Assembly (NCBI RefSeq): GCF_016802725.1
Contig: NC_052666.1
Location: forward strand, 32,020,997-32,084,996
DNA length: 64,000 nt
Origin: Solenopsis invicta
Taxonomy: Eukaryota > Arthropoda > Insecta > Hymenoptera > Formicidae
Direction of reading: 5' to 3'
Shown one piece after another: positions 24,793 through 39,858 of this stretch. The notes beneath the pieces are model-generated. The model was not told the DNA's origin, did not search any database, and saw only the letters and a list, made by a program, of their open reading frames with translations. Position 1 is the stretch's first letter. Each line of letters opens with the position of its first letter. A program made the translations under genes and the position numbers.

Positions 24793-25764
24793 GTCGTGTT
24801 AACTGGTAGGACCGTTTCACTATTAAAATAATACTAAAAAAATCACGTTTGTTTTTAACAATATATTATTGAAAGAAGCAAACTTTTGATACAGGAGAAG
24901 TGGAAGTGTCCTCTTGTGAAAAGAAATATTAGAGATTTTGTAATTGAATTCCACATGAGATGTACAGATGTTTCCGAAGAATTTTGAGAATTTTTCAACA
25001 GACTCGTGACTGCTTTACGGCGCGATCGCCATAGAATATTTTGGACTTGGCAATTTCACATTGGTCGAGATATGGTGCGCGAAACTCATTTAGATCCATC
25101 GATGTATCACGAGAGCGGCATGGCAGCGATATCGGGTATAGAAAAGCGTGGCGGGTGTTTACCATCGAATTTGCATTGTAAAAGGAAAGCGGTTGCGCGA
25201 TTTTGCATGAAAACCTCCCATACGATTGCGAGAGTGGGCTTCCAATCGTGCATAATTCAGGTTTCCATCCCCGCTCGCCTTGAACTCGCTCTTCCGCTAC
25301 CGATTCCGCGGCTCCCGTCTGAAAAACCGTGCGGAACGGGAGATAAACTCCGGACAGTATTTTATTGGCTGGGTGACTTACCCCGCTGCAAGTAATTTAT
25401 GTTTTGAATATGCTAAAACTCCTCTCATAAATATGAAACAAGAGTCACGAGTGCCGTCGTGAAGATAACGAATTTTACAGACGAATCTATCTCTTACTAT
25501 CTTCCCTTTCATTTGATCGTCTTCGGCACGACACCGCGATAAATGCGTCTTGTAACGCCAATTTATTTCTCTAATCTCTAATTTTTAATTTTTTTCTCCC
25601 TCCCCGAGATAGACGTAACTCAAAAAGACAGTTTGTTTGAAATGATTTAACGGATAAAGCACTCGGAGAAGGAAAGCATTTCCATAATTTGCCAAGTCCT
25701 TTCAGATAGAACTTATTTCAAGCAGATCTTACGAATGAAGAATTTAGTCCATTCCGGTTCCGTC

Positions 25765-25806
25765 CGTTTTTTTTTTTCAACTTTTATTCTCTCTCTTTCT
25801 CTCTCT
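25765..25806. repeat. Poly-T and CT-rich tract
   Basis: A T run of about 12 is followed by a CT microsatellite with TTT interruptions. The block resembles a polypyrimidine tract, but no AG acceptor with coding sequence follows. Confidence 0.85.
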
Positions 25807-28600
25807 TGCTATCCAAATAATGCATATTCCTGCGTAATCGTCCTTGTCACGTTCCCTTCGACGTAAGTGATCGAGGGGTTGACGCGAACGCGGTTCTGCA
25901 ATCCGGCCAGGTCCCAAAGTGTACCTTCCTCAAAGTTTGCGGCGTCGATCATCACAGAGAGTCGCTGCGGCTCTCGATCTCCGTCACCGATGCGCGATCG
26001 ATGACGAACGCACAGGATACGTATAATCGGATTAAATAAATTGATGGATGGACGGCCTGTAAATCCCAAGGGGGTACGGGGCACCGCGTGAGGTAAAATA
26101 AATCTGCGTGGGACGTGGATTACGGTGTGCGTGCGTATTTCTATACGTACGTGCGTACACGTGCGTGTTATCATTACTAACTGCGGCGCACTCTCGGCTG
26201 ACATTAATTCTTGGTCGAATTGTGTGCACCCGAATCGTCGCCACAGTGGTTTATTACCGGTAATCATATTTGTTACCAAGTGCAATCGCATTCAAGCCGG
26301 TCAATATACAGGTAATCTCGGAGCGGGATATCGTGCATCGACGTTGCGTCTATTTAAAGTTATTTGTCCGCATTTGACCGCACGTTTGCTCGATTTTCAC
26401 TCGTGAAATTTAACAAATGATGCATTTTGGGATGATATTTTGGGACAATAATTCCCAGCCTCACTCTCGTGACATTTCGTACTACTCGTTTAAAAGTTTT
26501 GCAAAATAATACTCGATTGTTTTTCTAGTACAATATTGGGCAGCTTTCAACTCTTTTTCTATTTTACCGTATTTCGTCGTGCATTTCATCTTAATGCAAT
26601 TATTCTATCGCGAAATTTCAAATGTCGCAATCCTTCCGTATATAATCGCTTGAGCGCAAGGAACTACATTGGCGTAAATCAGCTCAAACGTTCCTTCAGT
26701 ATAATCTTAATGGAATTAACCCCGTAGCTCTATTATAGTTTCACAGTCCCGCGCGTCGTAGCCTCGCTTAATTGCATGAAATATAGACGAGAAGGAATTA
26801 CGCGCAGCTCAGCGATAAATAATTATTCAGCTCACGCATCGGCGCGTATTATTAACGTTAATTCAATCACGGCCATCGACGAGACTGCACAAATACTTCC
26901 TTGCCGCAGACCATTATTATAATTTTACGATAATCGTCTTTATTATTATTTTCACGCAGATTAAGTATGCGCATTTAATGATTAGTCATTTTATTTAAAT
27001 CTTGACACCCTACCAGAATTAATATTATTAATATATCACGGATATCCTTTTTCTTCTAGACTTCTCGATTAGCATTTTAACGGCGATGGTCTTGATCGTT
27101 TATTCGATATTTTCAACTTTAGTAGGATTGTACTTGACACCCGCAATTTGCCAGTGAGCGACATGGTAGATCGGTAACTGTGTGTCGACGAACCGGTGTA
27201 ACTTTCGTATAATGAGTCTATGTAACGGCAGACCCGTTGCTCGTTTATTCGTTGTGCACGATTTCATTACCCCATAAAACATCACTCAACCGTGGTTACG
27301 GCGCGAACACGAAGCGTTTCAGGTGTCGGCACGCGTATCCACTTTTCCGCCGTTGTATAAAAGCGCTTACACATCGGGATTTAGGACACACCGTTTTAAA
27401 GAGCCGAATTATATGGGCGTATAATGCGCATGTAAAATATCTTCCACCCACAAGTTTTGGGAAAGCGCGAGAGGTAGGAAAAATTGGACAAGTCGAAGAC
27501 CCTTCCAACGCGCTCTCAAAACAATCTCTTCTCCCAGATGTTGCTAGAGCTCGATTCAATTATCGCAATCATTTATAGAGGTGTGTTACCGCAAAACGAC
27601 ATGCTTGAAATATGGATTTCGGAATATCGGGGGTGATGGGGAGAAAGAGAGTAAACGGGATTTATAAGCGTGAGAATGTTAAATAACGGTGGGAACGTTC
27701 GTTTAAACCTTTGGGCGAGGACGGGGCTGCGAAACCGCAGAACATCGATCTCCGTTTAAAGTCGCTATCGCAATCGCGAAAAATATTCTGTGAAACGCGA
27801 GTGCCCCGACGCGATATATTAAACGTGCGACGGCAAATGAAAAATATCTAACCAGGTGGAGCGAATGTTTCGCTCGCATCGTACATCGCTGAGCGCGCGA
27901 GAGTGCTTCGCACAGTTTACAGAAGAGTTCTGCACATCTCTTCTGTTAATATCATCGACGCGCAAATTCGCTTATGTAAGCCGCTATTCAGAGACGAGCC
28001 ATTATCCCGTTCCGCGATTTCTCGCGGCAACAAATCGATTCATCACACGTGCATGAAGCTCATCTCTACTTTGTATCTTTCGCGACTCGATAAAAGCTGC
28101 GGTATATTTACAAGATTTATGCTGTACTATAGTTTATAATAACTATTGGATAATTCTATTTGCTCGCGCTAAACGAATTATTCCTGCATGCTTACTATTA
28201 ATTATTCTTTATATATATTATATTTAAATATGTACAAATGATTGAATTATATAATATGATTATGATTACAATTAGAATTATATATTTAGATTACAGAAAC
28301 AAGTAAACACAGAAATAAATAGAAAAATTATTCGTTGGTGCATTTTTGTCTTTAATATCTTACGGTCTCGGTCTCTCCTTTTCTTTCTCTTTAACTTTTT
28401 CTTTTCCTCCATCTTTTTCGACACACAAATACCAGGGCGAATGGAAGTTTCGCGAAGATAAGCGAGGATAAGGATAAGAAAGTCCGTATTTTCCACTCTT
28501 GCACAATGAAAGCGTTGTGCTTGGTGATAGGTAGGAGAGATTAAGTGCCATTAATACGACCCGCTAAAATACGCGCGAGGAGTCTTGGCATCGCCGCGCC

Positions 28601-31600
28601 ACGTAAAATCGCCTAATCTGTTACCGACGTCTGACCGCTCGTATTTTTCGAGGAAGCGGCTACAAGGATCTACAAACACCGTAAATCTGCGTCTTCCTTT
28701 AGCTTCTTAACCCCGTGCTACCGCATTTCCTCGTCGTCGACCGTAGAGAAACGGGGGTATCGATAAGAATAGCGGCGCGGCGGCGCGCTCCTCGCACGCG
28801 GAAGGAATTTTCTTCGCGGGACAGGCATAAATTTATGAAATTCCCTTTATTCGATTATCCATTCTCTCTATTCGATCTATTCCCTTTACAATCGATTCGT
28901 GCCTCCTCGCGGGCGATAATTCACAGCGAGCACTCTCATATTTGCCCCTTGCGAGATTGTTCATTAAATTAAATTCAAGCCGAGGTGTATTTTATCGTGT
29001 TACCGCGATAATGTGCCATGGAGGATATATGTGTAAATAACACACTTAAAATTCAGTCACGTACACCTCGAAATTGTATCCGCGTAAGAGGTAAGTGTTT
29101 AGTCTCTCTAATCGTCGCAAAACTGATATCTTAACTTAGCACGCCGGTAAACCGCGTGCTCGACGTCGACGAACTTTCCTGGAATATATTAGCCTGGTCC
29201 CGCGCTACATATTGTGGGCTGTAACAGGTTACAGCAAAACCCCTGGGATTAGTTTATTTATCACGTGGAGAGTTGCGGAATTTTGATACAGCCAATTTGC
29301 AGAGAAACACGAAATTTTAATGGATATTGAGCTCGCAAGGCAGTTAGTAATATATACCTGATAATGAACAGCTAGAATAACATATAGCGGTGGCGAGCTG
29401 TGGCGAGCTCCCTTTTAAAACCTTTATACCTTAAAAAAATACAAAGAGCTGTTTGCGATTTTAATCGTTATCTGGAAATGAAGAGCCATAAAGAGTAAAG
29501 AGTGTAGCAGCGAAAGTGCCGCGTATTATAATATACATACATCAGCGCGTGTATTTGCTCGCATTTATAATTTTCTCTTCCCCTGGAACGAAAAATGTGC
29601 TTTATCTTAGTCGCGTTTGCGTCGACGTAATTTGCGCGATTTAATTACTGGGCCAGTCGAAACGAGTGTCGGAGGTTATACATCGACGAAACATCGTTTT
29701 CCTAGCCCGGAGCGATTTTCATTTCGTGTTAATCACTTCGCAGCGCCGCTCTTTACTTTGCCGGACCCGTTTTTCACGGAGAATCGATAAATGCTAGTTA
29801 TAGAACAGTGAGCAGTTCCGTTTAGCGAAGCTGGTGGATATAACGGCGAATACAGAAGTGAACGTTTGTACGAAACAACGGTGGCTTGTTTTGATAAAAA
29901 ACATACATCGTAATTTACCTTCTGATTGAACGTTTGATCGGACCACAAGGATATTTGAAACAGTTTTATTTACACGATGTATCTCAGATTTTTAATTCTA
30001 ACAACGAGCTTTTTAGAGAGTTTTTATTAAAAAGTACGACTAGAAATACGGGAAAACGAGCAATTTTCAACTACGAATAACCAACGTTTATCTGAAAAAA
30101 GTAACAAAGATTAACAATACACGAAAGTGTATTCTTCCGAATTCTTTTTCATTCTCTCAAGAGATAATCTTTTTCTCTGACGGGTATGAAAATGTATGAA
30201 TGTAAGAGTGATGCCACTCTCAATGAGAGCGGCGGAGCAAATCGGATGACGGTCTAATGGAATTTTATTCGCCTTCACTTCTGTTCTCGCTGTTTACCAT
30301 TCCAAGTATCCGCGCTCACTCGCAATTTCCTTTCTCTTCAAATTTATTGTGATTCAACGTTGGCGATCTTTCGATTTGAATTTCACATAATATATATTTT
30401 ACTAGTAATTTATTTTCCATCGAATGACGTTCGCCTAATGGCGAACAATTTCAAAGATGACATTTGGCATCGTATTCGCGAAAGCTGCTCGTTACAGTAG
30501 AGATTTCACTGTTCATTCATGCAAATAAATTACATCGACACATAATAGTCGTCGCATCGCCGCGCCGTCGAAGAGCAATCCCTCCGATTGCATCGCCCGA
30601 CTGCTCCCGAGCAAATCTCGCCCGGGTTTCAGCTATAATTGTCCTCTTCCCTTTCCGTGGACATGTCCGAAAATGGCGACCGTCAACTCGCTTGAATAGA
30701 GCTCGCAAGCACCTCAATCGATCCCTTATCCGCTCTGCTCGATGTCGGGGCGATTAATTGATCAAGCGGGCGGCTGGACGGTAAGGTCGTTTGTCGGAGA
30801 CGTTGTTAGGGTCTCTTCGAGGATCAGTGGGAATCCTCCGGCGCGAGACGTATCGGTACCGCGCCGCAACCTACTACCTCCGAATCCCATTGCTTCTATG
30901 CTCACGGCAATACCTCTGCGCGTTGACGGAACGCGAGAGACGACGACGGTGCCGGTGGATCGTCGTATATCTGACGTTGTCGTAACTTCCGGTAAATTGA
31001 CACAACGCGATGCGACCGACCCAATAAGCGCCGACACAGGAATACCATTGAACTATAGGTATTCTTGTGCCGGACAGATTGTGCTGATAACATGTTATTG
31101 GGAAAGAGCCGACATTCGCGCTGTCTCCACGGTTAGAGGGGAAACAGCTTGCGAGAAACGCTCGTTTATGCGCTTCCGACATACAGGTTGTCCCAGATTC
31201 TTTTTGTTCTTTCCTTTTCCTTATCCACGCGCGTTTCTTTTTTTCTTTTTCTTTTTTGTTAAATCAAATGAGACTTTTTCTTTACAAAAATAAAATCGGG
31301 TATTGAGAATTTTCAAATACGTAACTGAAGTATTTACATGACTTTGCAAAATTGTATACTTAAATTTTCAACAAGCTCTGCTACTCGTTGGAGATTATTT
31401 CGACATTTCTCCAATGGTCCATCAATGATCTTGAATTGATATTGCCATTTCACAATGGGATATTGTCTGCCAATGGAGATAGTAGTCGGGACATCGTGGA
31501 ATCCGTTCACGGGTTATTGCTGCTGTAATTGTGGAAACGCTTCGAGTTTCCTATAAGAGAAAGGATAGGTGGTCGCGTGAAATAGCAAATCAAAACGAGG

Positions 31601-34000
31601 AGGAATAAAATTTGTTAGGGTTTTTCCTCTTTCAGAACTTAGTGGAAATTGCGTACGATTTAAAGATATTTTTCGCAGAGTGGAAACGCTGATGTGAATG
31701 TTCGCGTCTCTCCATTCTTCGATCCGGAACAACGTCTTGGAATAATTCACGAGGAGGAGACGGGGCGATAAAAATAATGCTCGGCTTGTTGTAAACAACG
31801 CGTAAATGAAAAAGATACGAGATGGCACTTGGGTAGTTAGCGGGGATCTCTTATTTTGCCTTCTCTGTAAGCAAGCTCTCATAAACTCAAACTTTCCTCG
31901 GTTCTTCTCTTCTCAGGACTCTCCCAGTTCTTCATGTCACTTTTCAGCCTCCACTGCTCACTCTTTTCTCTTTTCGTTAGTTTCACTCTGTCACTTCGTT
32001 TCTGTAAAGTTCTCTTATTTTCTCTCTGCGAGTTACTTCTACATTTCCAGACTTTAGATCCGTCGTTGTAAATCTGTATTTGTAGATCAACGCAAGATAA
32101 ACGAAAGCGCGACAGTTACTATCAATAAAAATCCAAAGACTAGCAATGTTGTTATCAATCATTTCACTAAATTGCTTTACCTGCATAAAAGAGAGGAAGA
32201 GTATCACAGAATTATTTTTGCAGTTTACTTTAATTCCGTATTGATAACACATCATTGTCAGTTGATTTAAAAGACATGTTATTAAGAATGATTTAATTAA
32301 AGGCGATGTTGGTATTCGGGTTCGTTTTCATCCTCTCCGTTTGCGCGACATTTGGCAAAGAGGACACGGTTCTCGTCTGGCTATTTCGCTAAAATGCGAG
32401 CGATCCTCACGAGATACGTCACTGAGCCGATACGATGGCCGCGTTAAATCGATTGATCGCGTCTAACGCAGCAAAGTCCGGAGAATGCCAAATGGCGTGG
32501 CTCGTTAATTTGGAATGCTGTTCGACGCGGAACACGGGGACGGAACGAAACCCGGCCACGGTACTAATCACGTTGGGGATAATGAAAAAGTTAATTGAGC
32601 CTCGCTCGCGAAATGCCCGATTGGCGTCGCGCTCGACAGCCGCTACGCTAATCTAAGCCGCGAACCGGTTGCGGCATACTACGCGCACGTGTTGGGCTAT
32701 AGTAAATTGATGGGGAAACTTTACTTTATCTCTTCGGCATACGCCGGGCATGAATATTGATGGTTGCGCGAAATGCGCGTGTTCTCGTATCGCTATTATT
32801 GTATATTATTAGCGCTAATGGATCGTGATCGAATATTTGTAACGTGATCTCGGCGATACATCTCGGCATTAATCGAATACATCACCGAGTAAATAGTAAA
32901 TCGAAATAAACGTTTATGTTTACTTGGACGTATCAAATGCACTGTAAATAAATCGCGAAAATTCTACTTTCCAATGAGCTAATTAATGCAACCGTGAACT
33001 CGATAAATTTACTATAAAAAGAAAACATTAAAGATTCAAAGTAAAATGCCATAACGAAATTCTAAAGGATATAATTGAGTTCCCCTCTGCAATGAATTAC
33101 GCATAAATTACATGGGATTTTACTTTTGAATTTCTTCTTTATATGTGGATATTAATTAAATGTCGATCGCGTTCCCACATTGATCAATGATTTTTCCGTG
33201 ATTATTAGGGAAGCCGAGATCAATCAACATTCTTCGCGAGAGTTAAGAAGCTAATTTACTACCGGTCTCCCAATAGAAACGTTAATTACATCCTGTGAGT
33301 TAACTAGTGACAAAAGCATTCTGGTCAGCCGAGACACATTTCGAATGTGCACGCTTTTTTTTCCCCCGAAATTAACGCGTCTGGTATTTGGCACTGCAAA
33401 GTATATTCTTTGTACGCGGTAGCGTGCTCTATGCTCTTTTTAAAGGTTTATGGCTTCGGCGAACGGTACAGGACCGCTGCTGGCGTGTTCAACAAAGTTA
33501 CTAGCTCGTGTAACAAATACGTGTTTCGAATATTCGCGCCTGCATACGTAGCCATTCACGCACTCTTACACACGCTCACGCACCCGCGCGTACACATACA
33601 ACATATACATATATGTACATATACATATAACTGCCATCACTTCAAATATACATCACTCGGATTTCAGTTGTTCCAGCGTTTCGGAGTCGATTGCATTCCT
33701 GACGCCTGGGGCGTTACAGAAGTGCGGAAGGAATTCAACAACAAAAACGCATAGATTCAGTTACGTAATAATTGTGAACTTTTTTATCGATGGGGGTGTG
33801 TCGTGCGAATAGAATATAAAATATATAACTCTTCAATATTTTCTCTTAAAAAATATATCTCGTGAACATTACACATTTTTTGTCAAGACAACAACCGAAC
33901 ATATTTAGGGCATTGTAGCATTGTAGCATTGCAGCGTTTGCAAATTGAGCATTCTGCACAGGAATCATTTCGCGAACTGTTGGATTGTCGAATATGAATG
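28601..34000. other. Noncoding stretch with one coding-like CpG-rich patch
   Basis: At 30,742-31,293 a 183-codon + strand frame has mixed amino-acid composition but ends in a Phe-rich run made by a T tract, and several minus-strand frames of 60-100 codons overlap it. A consensus GTAAGT donor occurs at 29,091 and a GTAAGC-type one elsewhere, without a partner exon. The remainder is AT-rich DNA with no recognisable feature. Confidence 0.45.
33911..33934. repeat. CATTGTAG octamer, three copies
   Basis: Two perfect CATTGTAG copies and a third CATTGCAG run head to tail. Confidence 0.95.
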
Positions 34001-34107
34001 CACGACAGGAATAGTGTGGTAAATTGGCAGACGCCGTCTGACTAAATCAGGGATACTCTCCTTCCACTTCTGACCACGCTTCATCGAGATCCTTTGTAGA
34101 ATGGATC

Positions 34108-34138
<31 letters not shown>
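34108..34138. repeat. (GA)n microsatellite
   Basis: About 23 bases of perfect GA units followed by an AAAGAGAG tail. Confidence 0.95.
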
Positions 34139-35336
34139 CAAAGAGAAAGATCGACGTTGAAAATAACGAGACAATGCCAAGTGTCATGAAATGCTAGCGA
34201 TATCTCATCGCGCGATAACTCTGGACAGTAACGAGAAATCGGTTTAGTTATAGCACGTCGCGAGGCAAGTTTGATGGAAATCGCGCTTTCGGAGGGGTAT
34301 ATCGATCGATCGAGTCGCTCTTTCTCTCGTCCCTTTGAACTTCCGTCGTGAAACGGACTTACCGGGATACGTTAAAGTGGATCTTATAACGCATATACGT
34401 TGATCCGCAAATACATTCAAATATCGGATGTTACGCCCTGAGGAATATGAAATTGTGGTGCGCTTTCTCGAGAGCATTAACACAAAAAACGAATTTGATC
34501 CTTTAAGCATGTTATGTCTCAGATAAAACTTGAAAGAAGTTCTGTGAAACATGGGATATAAGATGTTTTATAAAAATCAACAAATCTGTTGTAACATAAA
34601 ACGAACCATACTTAAATATTTGAAAAAGATTAACGAACAAGGAGAAAGAATCGAGACTTACGATATTGAATAAAATTGATTATAAATATTAATTCAAACA
34701 TGAATTATATTTTGTATCAACCACGTACACCATATTATGCATTGTACGATCGAAAATTGAATTTTCTGTCTATTGAGGGTCGTGTCTCCTTTGCGCGACA
34801 AACCTATTTCTCTATTACACAAAGTGACACGTACCAGTTTGCGAGGAAACACACCAGCCCACCACTCAATGTTGAAATTATTATTCCATCCATTAAGTGC
34901 AGCGTCTTTGATGCGTTCGAGGTCGCTCTCTCGCTCGAGCGCGCGAACGAAGGAGGACGCATCGCGTCTTTCTCGTAACGAAATCAATGCTCAAGGTGCA
35001 GGACTCTGGGCCCCGGGCTTCGGTACAGAGCTTTCGTCGAGCTTCTCCTCGTCGTCGCCTTCGTCGGCCGGAAACGAAGGGAAACGCCGCCGTCGTATCG
35101 CCACGTCGATACGGTCAAAGGAAAGTCTGGAGAGAACGGCGTCGCGCAGCGACGACAGAAAGGCTCTTTCGTCCTTGTTTGCGAGCTCTAGGGAGAGTTC
35201 TGTCACTCGCATGTATGTATTACGGTGCGCGATGCATTGCCGCCGTCCCTCTGTCTTGTACTCCCAACCGAAATAGCTTCCACCCATTTTCGCATACACG
35301 CTGCTCTTCTCCTCAACTGCTTGCTCGCGGAACATC

Positions 35337-35359
35337 CTCTCTCTCTCTCTCTCTCTCTC
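35337..35359. repeat. (CT)n microsatellite
   Basis: About eleven CT units inside a CpG-rich patch. Confidence 0.95.
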
Positions 35360-38300
35360 CCTTCATCTTCGCCGGTTCGTCTTCTCGGCTCCTGGCCGCA
35401 TTTCGCGCCGCGATCATGCATAAAACAGACGTTCGCGCTTTCACGTCGGCCCTGACGCTCCAGGAAGCGTTTTGCGGGATGCGTACATAGGTATTATGCG
35501 AGCTTAGGGCCGCGACTAGATATCAGATGGTGAATTTTAGGTTCATTGAATTTCAGTAGCGAGTAAATCGTCTATACACGAGAGACTTCAGAACCGCCGA
35601 GTTTAATGCTTCCCGAGAGACTTTTATGCGAGTTAGGTATGTGAATCTATTAACTATAATTAATTTTCGAGAAGAGTGTCTTTGGATTTCTGAATAACGC
35701 GTATTCCATGTGCAGAATGTGAAAGAGAAAAGAGAAAAATACAAAAGAGTAGCGAAGAATTTCTTTGATGTATTATACAATACTATTTCGAACGAAGGAG
35801 AAATTCTTTTAGATGAAACGCTTTACGTGTGTGCTTTCAAAAAGATCAGCGGACAGAGTCTGTCTTCGACAAATTTGAAATTGATTTTTCCATAATTAAA
35901 ATACCGAGGTATCAGCAATTTTGAAATTAGAGTGTACTCCAAAATACAGGATTTTTAAAAATGACTGTTAATAGCGAAAGATTTATAAAATATGAGAAGA
36001 TAACGCGGCCCAAAAATGGACAATATACAGACGATATCCATGCTAATGATTAAAAACTTGTAAAATTAGGAACAAGCGTAGAATAATGTTTTTTCAGGTA
36101 ATGAAATTCTCGATCACGATCCTACGTGGATGCGCATGCATGCTCACTTGCCATCGTACATGGATAATATACACCTATAGGTCGGGGAGCGGGGTGAATA
36201 ACGGCGGCCATCGCTTTCCCAATGACCGTAGTACTATCGTGTTTCTCGGCACGCAGGGAAACAAAGGCAGCATCGAAAGCGCGCGCGTTCGGTGCGAGAG
36301 AGGACTATATGTGAGTGTGGATGTGCACAGCTAACACACGCTTGCCGCGCTTAATTAATTTAGTGGGTCACATTACCTTGCCCGCGGCCATGCCGGTAAA
36401 TGTAGGTAAGCGCGCGTATTGTGAATCGCTATCGCTAATTTTCGATAAACTCCCGTTTCCACCTGCTTCGTTTTAGTTTATCCGCGAAAGCATATTTCCC
36501 TTGCAAATGGTCGGTAAAAAATCGCAAATCGCGGTCAGAAGACTATCGATACTGTTAAACAATTGTAAATTTCGTGATTTCTTCGTATTTATATATGTTT
36601 TAAAGTTACAGTCGACTATCTATTTTATTTTCGAAAAACCTTTAGTGCCTGCTACTAGGAATATTTCAAGTCCAGAGAATACAGTGTAATAATCATTAAG
36701 CGTGATGCGTGTCGCTATCAATTACGTATCTTAGATAATCAAACGGATTAACGCAACAATAGTAATCTACTGCAATAGTATCTGTGGCATACAATGATCA
36801 CAGAAGCCTTTGATATGAAGATTGATATGGCTAATATCGACATTGTCATTGCGTGAATATGAAATAAGCATGGTAATAGCATTGTAAGAGTTACTTTAAT
36901 TAGGATTACGTAATAATTAATCGGCTGCAATATAGAGCTTAGGATTCGAGCTGTTTCTTCAATTTGTAATTACCATTAGTTTACGGTGAGAACATTTTGC
37001 CAAGTGCGTTTCGCGAAAATTTTTATATATAATACTTTTGCTTCGAGAGAGAGAGACGAACGGCGGCGGTCCGTGAAACGGCGCACACTTTTCATTTTGC
37101 ACTTTTCTTTCCTTTTTGTGGCGCGATGCCTCGTGGTATATATACCCTGGATTAGCGTCGAGTCAATTGAGGAGGAACGGGAAGGGGGAGGGAAAGAGTC
37201 TATTATGTAATTTAAATAGGCTACGTACTTCCGCCAGCTGGCAGAGGCGTCTCGGAAGAAGGAAACATAGTCCGAGAACGAGCAGGAAAGGGATGCCGTT
37301 CTCCTGAAAGACGGCGTTCTAATTTCGCCATTCTGTTGCGACGGTTAAACGTACGGTCTGCCTGCCAATTACCGTAGGAATCTCAGGACGAAGGAACGTG
37401 AGACGCGCGGCGTTCGTGTGTAGCCGACGACGACGACGACAGGGTGGTTTGCGCCACCATCTCGGAGCAGCGAGGTGGTTGAGGGGTGTTCCACCAACCG
37501 AGAGTAGCGGGGAACGCGGTCGCGGAGACGACGGAGGGAGGTGAAGTCCGGGAAATTAGCTGTTCCCGCGATAAATTGGAGTTTCTGATTTTCGTTTTGC
37601 GGTCGTCAACGTCACGTCCCCGATGGCCATTGCGACCTCTCTCTCTTTCTCTTTCTCTCTCGCTCCCGGCATTACTCCCCTTCACCCTCGAGCACCCTTG
37701 GCCGTCACCGGATACATGGGCCAACCTATTTACCAATCTCTGATAAATTGAGTTTCGTCCTGCGTCATCCCTCCTCACCGTATCGAACGGTGAAACCGTT
37801 CCTGTGTATACGGTCACAACGTGCGTGGATAGACTCGGGAGGGAAGGCAGAGACTACTTCCGTGAAAGAAAATAAGCTTGCATTTCCGTGACAAGATCAG
37901 TCGCGAGAGCAAATGGAGATATCTTCTAAAATCCCCATTGCCATCTGCAAGCTTATCTCGCGTAATTGCGGGATCGTTCGACGCGGTAGCGAGTATTATT
38001 ACACGCGCCCTAAGTATTATCGTACTTAGTCACGTCGCGATTGTTTGCCGGAGGGACAGGCTCACGGTGTATCTGCGATATAGAAAGAATTGCGGAAATA
38101 TTGTTTTTTAATTAACTTTAGACTGCCTTTTCCAATTGGTATTTTCTCGGTGGAAACTGCGCGGAATTAGAGCCGTGAAATTTATAAAAAAAAAAAAAAA
38201 ACACGTAAATTAAAATTAACGAAAAAATTATCAAGAAAAAAATATGTTTTGCGTATTTTATGTTCACTCAAGTACAATTTTGTTGGACGTGACATGAATG

Positions 38301-39804
38301 TTGCTTACAATTTATTTTATATATTGTACCATAACGGCTATAAATTAATTGACTGCGATAACGTATGCATTAAAACGCCTCATTTAAACGTCGATAATCT
38401 TCGATTTTCCTATGCCGTGAGCTGGACATCGATGCTCGATGGCTATCTTCAAAACCAGACACGCCACGTACACTGATTTAATTTCCCTCGCTTACAACAC
38501 GCCGTCAGATAATAATTCTATAATCCGTTACACCGTACTTAACGATTATCATCATCCGTGAAAATCGTAGATGCGTGAAATTCAATGATTCAAGCTCAAA
38601 ATTTCGTGAAAGATTACGCGTATTTACATTTCTGTTAAAATATAATACTGTAAAATTGTTTAAAAAATAAATAAGATTAAAATATTCGGCGAGGAAAAGT
38701 TATGTTCTCAAAAAGTGTGCGGTATAAAAATGGAATTAACAAGAGTTGTAACAACATCAGTGAAACGATGTTTCTCCATGATTGCATTAAAATTCGCACT
38801 AAACGTACGTTTGCAATAATAAAACGGTTTTGTTTTTGCGTGCTGCCATTCTTGTGCTCGATACTCCATTGAACAAACGTACCAAAATGGAAATGGATAC
38901 CCGCACGCAAAACCAATGACGTTAAGGCACTCGAATGGAATTCGCATCAGGAGTCAACTATTTGGTGTATTGGGTTGCCTCTCGCGGAAGAATCAATCAA
39001 TATTCGGGCATCGCATAGCATGGTATTGAAAGCACGATTATATTGGGTGGTTACTATTTTCTCGTGTGATACTGTTACATCTGAAATATCGCTGCAAAAA
39101 GGAGTATTTACGTGTCGTTTTATTTTACATTGTCATCTAGGAAATTTTTATTTATTTATTATCATTATATAATTATTGAATAATATTACTTTACAAACGT
39201 CTCGATCATCAAGTTAATATATTATAATAATTTCACATATCTTATGATTTTATTCTATTTCATTTTAATCAAAGAGAACGACTTCCGATAAAAATTCTTA
39301 CTTTTCCATGTCACCCTGTGTGACTGCATCAAGTAAGCAAGTTTTAATGATGGAAGTTTGATGTTTCGCCAATAAATATCGAGAAACATGGATATTTTAT
39401 GGAATCGTATTTTCCCAATAATTTTAAGTTAGAACGGTTTTGCTAACATAACGACGAAATTGTTAAAATTATCATCGTCACACGTAGCTCTCATTTCATC
39501 AATGATGAGTCTGGAATGGTGAAACGACTGTAAAACTTATTGCATATTTTATATCGCATTACATGTACATTTAAATAGGAGTTGAAGTATGATATGCGTG
39601 ACGTAGACACTTTAAAAAACCGTCATTTCTAGTTAATATAATATACAACGTTCCATGGCAAACTTTATTTATATGTAATTTGGCATAAAATGTCGCGTTG
39701 CGTTTTACTTAATTGGTGGTATTTTTTTCCATTCAAGTAAAATTAATTTTACATCTATATATCATAACTAAATTTACTTCAGTAATTACATTTTATTTGA
39801 TTGG

Positions 39805-39806
<2 letters not shown>

Positions 39807-39852
<46 letters not shown>
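39807..39852. repeat. (AT)n microsatellite
   Basis: Uninterrupted AT units over about 46 bases. Confidence 0.97.

Positions 39853-39858
<6 letters not shown>

Larger units (their letters stand above)
23041..28600. other. Noncoding stretch, no supported gene
   Basis: Composition is mixed. Frames of 129 codons (25,006-25,395, +) and 160 codons (25,809-26,291, -) are open but show no domain, and overlapping frames compete. A minus-strand GTAAGT donor-like site lies at 25,371-25,376 without an attachable exon. Positions 26,740-26,900 have several TAATTA-like words with E-box-like CAGCTC, perhaps regulatory. The rest shows nothing recognisable. Confidence 0.5.
34001..39200. other. Noncoding stretch, CpG-rich in 34,900-35,480 and 37,020-38,060
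   Basis: Frames of up to 167 codons on + (34,773-35,490) and 144 on - (37,383-37,817) fall in CpG-rich DNA, overlap one another in several frames and contain Ser/Leu or Arg/Glu runs made by microsatellites. A donor-like GTAG|GTAAGCG at about 36,412 and a minus-strand GTAAGT at 34,357-34,362 have no partner. None is called as a gene. Confidence 0.45.
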
